From an uncultured Prevotellaceae bacterium (lineage in GTDB: Bacteria; Bacteroidota; Bacteroidia; Bacteroidales; Bacteroidaceae), in NCBI GenBank assembly GCA_902788605.1, contig CADAKX010000014.1, forward strand, positions 1 to 57,959: a stretch of DNA of 57,959 bases. Reading direction: 5' to 3'. Every line of letters starts with the position of its first letter. Positions within the stretch are counted from its first letter, which is position 1. The translations under genes and the position numbers were made by a program. This document shows, in pieces, positions 55,403 through 57,959 of this stretch. Below the pieces are notes generated by a model. The model was not told the DNA's origin, did no database searches, and saw only the letters and a list, made by a program, of their open reading frames with translations.

Positions 55403-56746
55403 TTAGTAAGCGGCTACGCCACCACGGCCATGAATACGTCCTGAATTGAGCAAGCCATCATAATGGCGCATCAACAGATGACTCTCAATCTGCTGGAGTG
55501 TATCAAGAACAACACCAACGAGAATCAGCAAAGACGTGCCACCGAAGAACTGTGCGAACTCCTGCTTAACATCCAACAGACCGGCAAAAGCAGGCATGAT
55601 AGCGATGAAGGCAATGAACAATGAACCAGGCAATGTAATGCGTGACATCACTGTATCAATGTACTCAGCGGTATCTTTACCAGGCTTGACACCAGGAATG
55701 AATCCGTTATTACGCTTCATATCCTCAGCCATCTGCGTGGGATTCAGCGTGATGGCTGTATAGAAGTAGGTGAATGCAATAATCAGAACAGCGAAGATGA
55801 CATTATACAACCAACTCTGATGGTCGGTCATTGAACGCATAAACCAACTGGCATCCTGAGGATTGGCATACTGTGCGATAGCCAAAGGAATGAACATCAG
55901 TGCCTGAGCAAAGATGATAGGCATCACATTGGCAGCGAACAGCTTCAGCGGAATATACTGACGCGCTCCGCCATACTGCTTATTACCAACTACACGCTTA
56001 GCATACTGCACGGGAATCTTACGAACGCCCTGTACCAAAACGATAGCTGCGCAAACAACTGCGTAGAGAATGATAATCTCGATGATAAACATCACCAAGC
56101 CACCACCAGTAATAGCGGCAAAACGAGATGCCACCTCTTGGTAGAAAGCCATGGGCAAACGGGCAATGATACCAATCATAATGATGAGTGAGACACCATT
56201 TCCTATACCCTTATCAGTTATGCGCTCACCCAGCCAAAGGATAAACATACTTCCTGCGGCAAGGATGATGGTAGCGGGAAACATAAATACAGGCCACTCG
56301 ATACCCGATGCAAGGGCAGGACCAACCTGAAATTTAAGGTTAAAGAGGTAACTCGGTGCCTGAAACAGCAGGATAAGTACTGTCAGGTACCGAGTATACA
56401 TACTAATCTTTTTACGTCCGCTCTCACCCTCACGCTGCATCTTCTGGAAATAAGGTACAGCAACAGCGAGAAGCTGCATAACGATAGAAGCCGAGATGTA
56501 AGGCATGATACCCAATGCAAATATAGATGCATGGGAAAATGCGCCACCCGAGAACATATCAAGAAGTGACATTAGACCTTCCGATGTCTGACTCTGCAAC
56601 TTTTCCAATCCATTATAGTCAATGCCCGGAAGCACGATTTTTGAACCGAAACGGTAAATTGCTACAAACAGAACTGTGATAAGGATGCGCTGACGCAAGT
56701 CCTCAATCTTCCAGATGTTCTTTAGGGTGTCTATAAACTTCTTCAT
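55403..56746 (-). CDS. secY: Preprotein translocase subunit SecY
   Basis: 447 residues, ten membrane helices; SIFALGIMPYISASIVMQLL, TDKGIGNGVSLIIMIGI, NPTQMAEDMKRNNGFIPGVKPG and the C-terminal SHLLMRHYDGLL loop. Central channel of SecYEG in the inner membrane; carries all the exported proteins of this window. 8 bases follow rplO. Confidence 0.98.
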   Translation of the reverse strand: MKKFIDTLKNIWKIEDLRQRILITVLFVAIYRFGSKIVLPGIDYNGLEKLQSQTSEGLMSLLDMFSGGAFSHASIFALGIMPYISASIVMQLLAVAVPYFQKMQREGESGRKKISMYTRYLTVLILLFQAPSYLFNLKFQVGPALASGIEWPVFMFPATIILAAGSMFILWLGERITDKGIGNGVSLIIMIGIIARLPMAFYQEVASRFAAITGGGLVMFIIEIIILYAVVCAAIVLVQGVRKIPVQYAKRVVGNKQYGGARQYIPLKLFAANVMPIIFAQALMFIPLAIAQYANPQDASWFMRSMTDHQSWLYNVIFAVLIIAFTYFYTAITLNPTQMAEDMKRNNGFIPGVKPGKDTAEYIDTVMSRITLPGSLFIAFIAIMPAFAGLLDVKQEFAQFFGGTSLLILVGVVLDTLQQIESHLLMRHYDGLLNSGRIHGRGGVAAY

Positions 56747-56754
56747 TTTCGTTT

Positions 56755-57201
56755 TTAGATTATTGTTGCGTTTCCACCTAATGCTTTGATAGCCTCTTCA
56801 GCTTTCTTTGAGAAGGCATTTGCCTCCACGTCAATCTTGGTCTTGAGTTCGCCATTAGCCAGTACTTTCACCAGCTCCTTGCCATTGGTAAGACCAGCAG
56901 CAACGAGTTCTGCTACGCCAATCTTGGCAAAACCCTTCTCCTCAGCCAGTTTCTGGAGAGTAGAGAGGTTTACAGCGAAATACTCCTTGTGGTTAATGTT
57001 CTTGAAGCCAGACTTCGGAACACGACGCTGCAAAGGCATCTGACCACCTTCAAAACCAATCTTCCTCTTATAACCAGAGCGAGCCTTAGCACCCTTGTGA
57101 CCACGGGTAGAAGTACCACCCAAGCCAGAGCCGGGACCACGACCGATTCTACGACGTGAATGGGTTGAGCCCTCTGCAGGTTTCAAATTATTCAGTTTCA
57201 T
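56755..57201 (-). CDS. rplO: 50S ribosomal protein L15
   Basis: 148 residues, complete, with the Gly-rich basic N-terminus (MKLNNLKPAEGSTHSRRRIG, GRGPGSGLGGTSTRGHKGAK) and GFEGGQMPLQRRVPKSGFKN. Confidence 0.98.
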   Translation of the reverse strand: MKLNNLKPAEGSTHSRRRIGRGPGSGLGGTSTRGHKGAKARSGYKRKIGFEGGQMPLQRRVPKSGFKNINHKEYFAVNLSTLQKLAEEKGFAKIGVAELVAAGLTNGKELVKVLANGELKTKIDVEANAFSKKAEEAIKALGGNATII

Positions 57202-57236
57202 AATAGAATTCTGTTTTAAAAATGTGTGATTACTGT

Positions 57237-57413
57237 TTAGTCAATAACGGTCACCAGATGATGAACCTTGCGAATCATACCACGGAGGGCGGGAGTGTCT
57301 TCCTTCTCAACCTCCTGGCCAATCTTACGAAGGCCCAGAGCCTCGAGGGTACGCTTCTGGTCAACGGGATAACCGATCTTACTCTTAATCTGCTTAATCT
57401 TAATTGTTGCCAT
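57237..57413 (-). CDS. rpmD: 50S ribosomal protein L30
   Basis: 58 residues ([20 protein letters not shown] to VHHLVTVID), the ferredoxin-like L30. 14 bases after rpsE and 35 before rplO. Confidence 0.97.
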   Translation of the reverse strand: MATIKIKQIKSKIGYPVDQKRTLEALGLRKIGQEVEKEDTPALRGMIRKVHHLVTVID

Positions 57414-57427
57414 AGTCTATATCTCCT

Positions 57428-57940
57428 TTATCCTCTGAATACTTTGTCCATACTGATTCCACGAGTGCCAGCCACGGTGTAGGCATCACGCATCTGCTCA
57501 AGAGCAGCGATGGTAGCTTTTACCAGGTTGTGGGGGTTCGAAGAACCCTTTGACTTTGCAAGCACGTCCTTGATACCTGCGCTCTCGAGCACAGCACGCA
57601 TAGCACCACCAGCCACAAGACCGGTACCAGCAGCAGCGGGCTTCAGGAACACCTGGGCACCACCGAAACGAGCTTCCATCTCATGAGGGATAGTACCCTT
57701 GAGAACGGGAACCTTTACGAGATTCTTCTTGGCAGACTCAACACCCTTGGCGATGGCAGCGGTAACTTCGCCAGCCTTACCAAGTCCCCAGCCGATTACG
57801 CCGTTGCCGTCACCAACAACAACGATAGCTGCGAACGTGAAGGTACGTCCACCCTTGGTCACCTTAGTTACACGGTTGATGGCAACCAGTCTGTCTTTCA
57901 GTTCAACGTCACTATTTACTCTAACTTTGTTCATTGCCAT
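57428..57940 (-). CDS. rpsE: 30S ribosomal protein S5
   Basis: 170 residues, complete ([20 protein letters not shown] to [10 protein letters not shown]); S5 N-terminal dsRNA-binding domain with [19 protein letters not shown] and C-terminal fold with [13 protein letters not shown]. First complete gene of the operon in the window; upstream genes lie beyond the end. Confidence 0.98.
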   Translation of the reverse strand: MAMNKVRVNSDVELKDRLVAINRVTKVTKGGRTFTFAAIVVVGDGNGVIGWGLGKAGEVTAAIAKGVESAKKNLVKVPVLKGTIPHEMEARFGGAQVFLKPAAAGTGLVAGGAMRAVLESAGIKDVLAKSKGSSNPHNLVKATIAALEQMRDAYTVAGTRGISMDKVFRG

Positions 57941-57959
57941 AATCGTTTAAAAATTAAGA

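Overview
The window looks like chromosomal DNA of a gut or oral Bacteroidales bacterium, most likely Prevotella or a close relative. Three things point there: the -7 promoter element TAnnTTTG before many genes (often with TTG or TTTG about 20 bases upstream), the gene order around tpiA/folE and the ribosomal operon, and cargo proteins ending in type IX secretion (T9SS) tails beside porW and porX.

Layout. 1-13125 is a glycan-degradation block: the 3' end of a GH29 fucosidase (frameshifted), two GH2 beta-galactosidases and a GH31 alpha-xylosidase-like enzyme on the plus strand, then a GH95 fucosidase and a large multidomain GH10 xylanase on the minus strand. 13258-17014 is a minus-strand unit of a short T9SS-tailed secreted protein, a beta-helix carbohydrate-binding protein, and a LytS/LytTR two-component pair. 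17207-26114 is housekeeping: a CCA-adding enzyme facing away from a plus-strand run of a lipoprotein, a DUF1599 protein, a DoxX-type membrane protein running in frame into triosephosphate isomerase, a SPOR protein, FolE, a membrane protein and a DUF5686 outer-membrane protein.

26115-34308 is accessory. It holds an AAA-ATPase/PD-(D/E)XK protein, an A+T-rich orphan, a DUF6266-like protein behind a leader of 11-bp phased repeats, decayed gene pieces, a TPR-membrane-AraC regulator, tRNA-Pro(GGG), and a gene-free kilobase. That kilobase carries two tandem related minus-strand units, each with promoter, transcribed region and terminator: candidate small RNA genes. 34309-39943 has a GH30 enzyme, a thioredoxin-fold protein, a cyclophilin, a NUDIX hydrolase, an exported flavodoxin and an alanine-type symporter. 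40087-48870 is one tight plus-strand run: aroA, a Cys-rich small protein, porW, porX, tsaE and a large secreted protein, closed by a strong hairpin terminator. 48946-50874 is a T9SS-tailed binding protein. 51089-57940 is the end of the spc/alpha ribosomal operon, rpsE to rplQ.

Links. The glycosidases could together strip fucose, galactose and xylose from a hemicellulose such as fucosylated xyloglucan, and the GH10 and GH30 enzymes cut backbones. PorW and PorX belong to the export system that would put the tailed proteins on the surface. The most noteworthy observations are the tandem small-RNA candidates with their conserved upstream direct repeats, the stop-less DoxX-TpiA reading frame, and three lesions in essential genes (rpoA, rpsD, rpsM) that are either assembly artefacts or real and remarkable.
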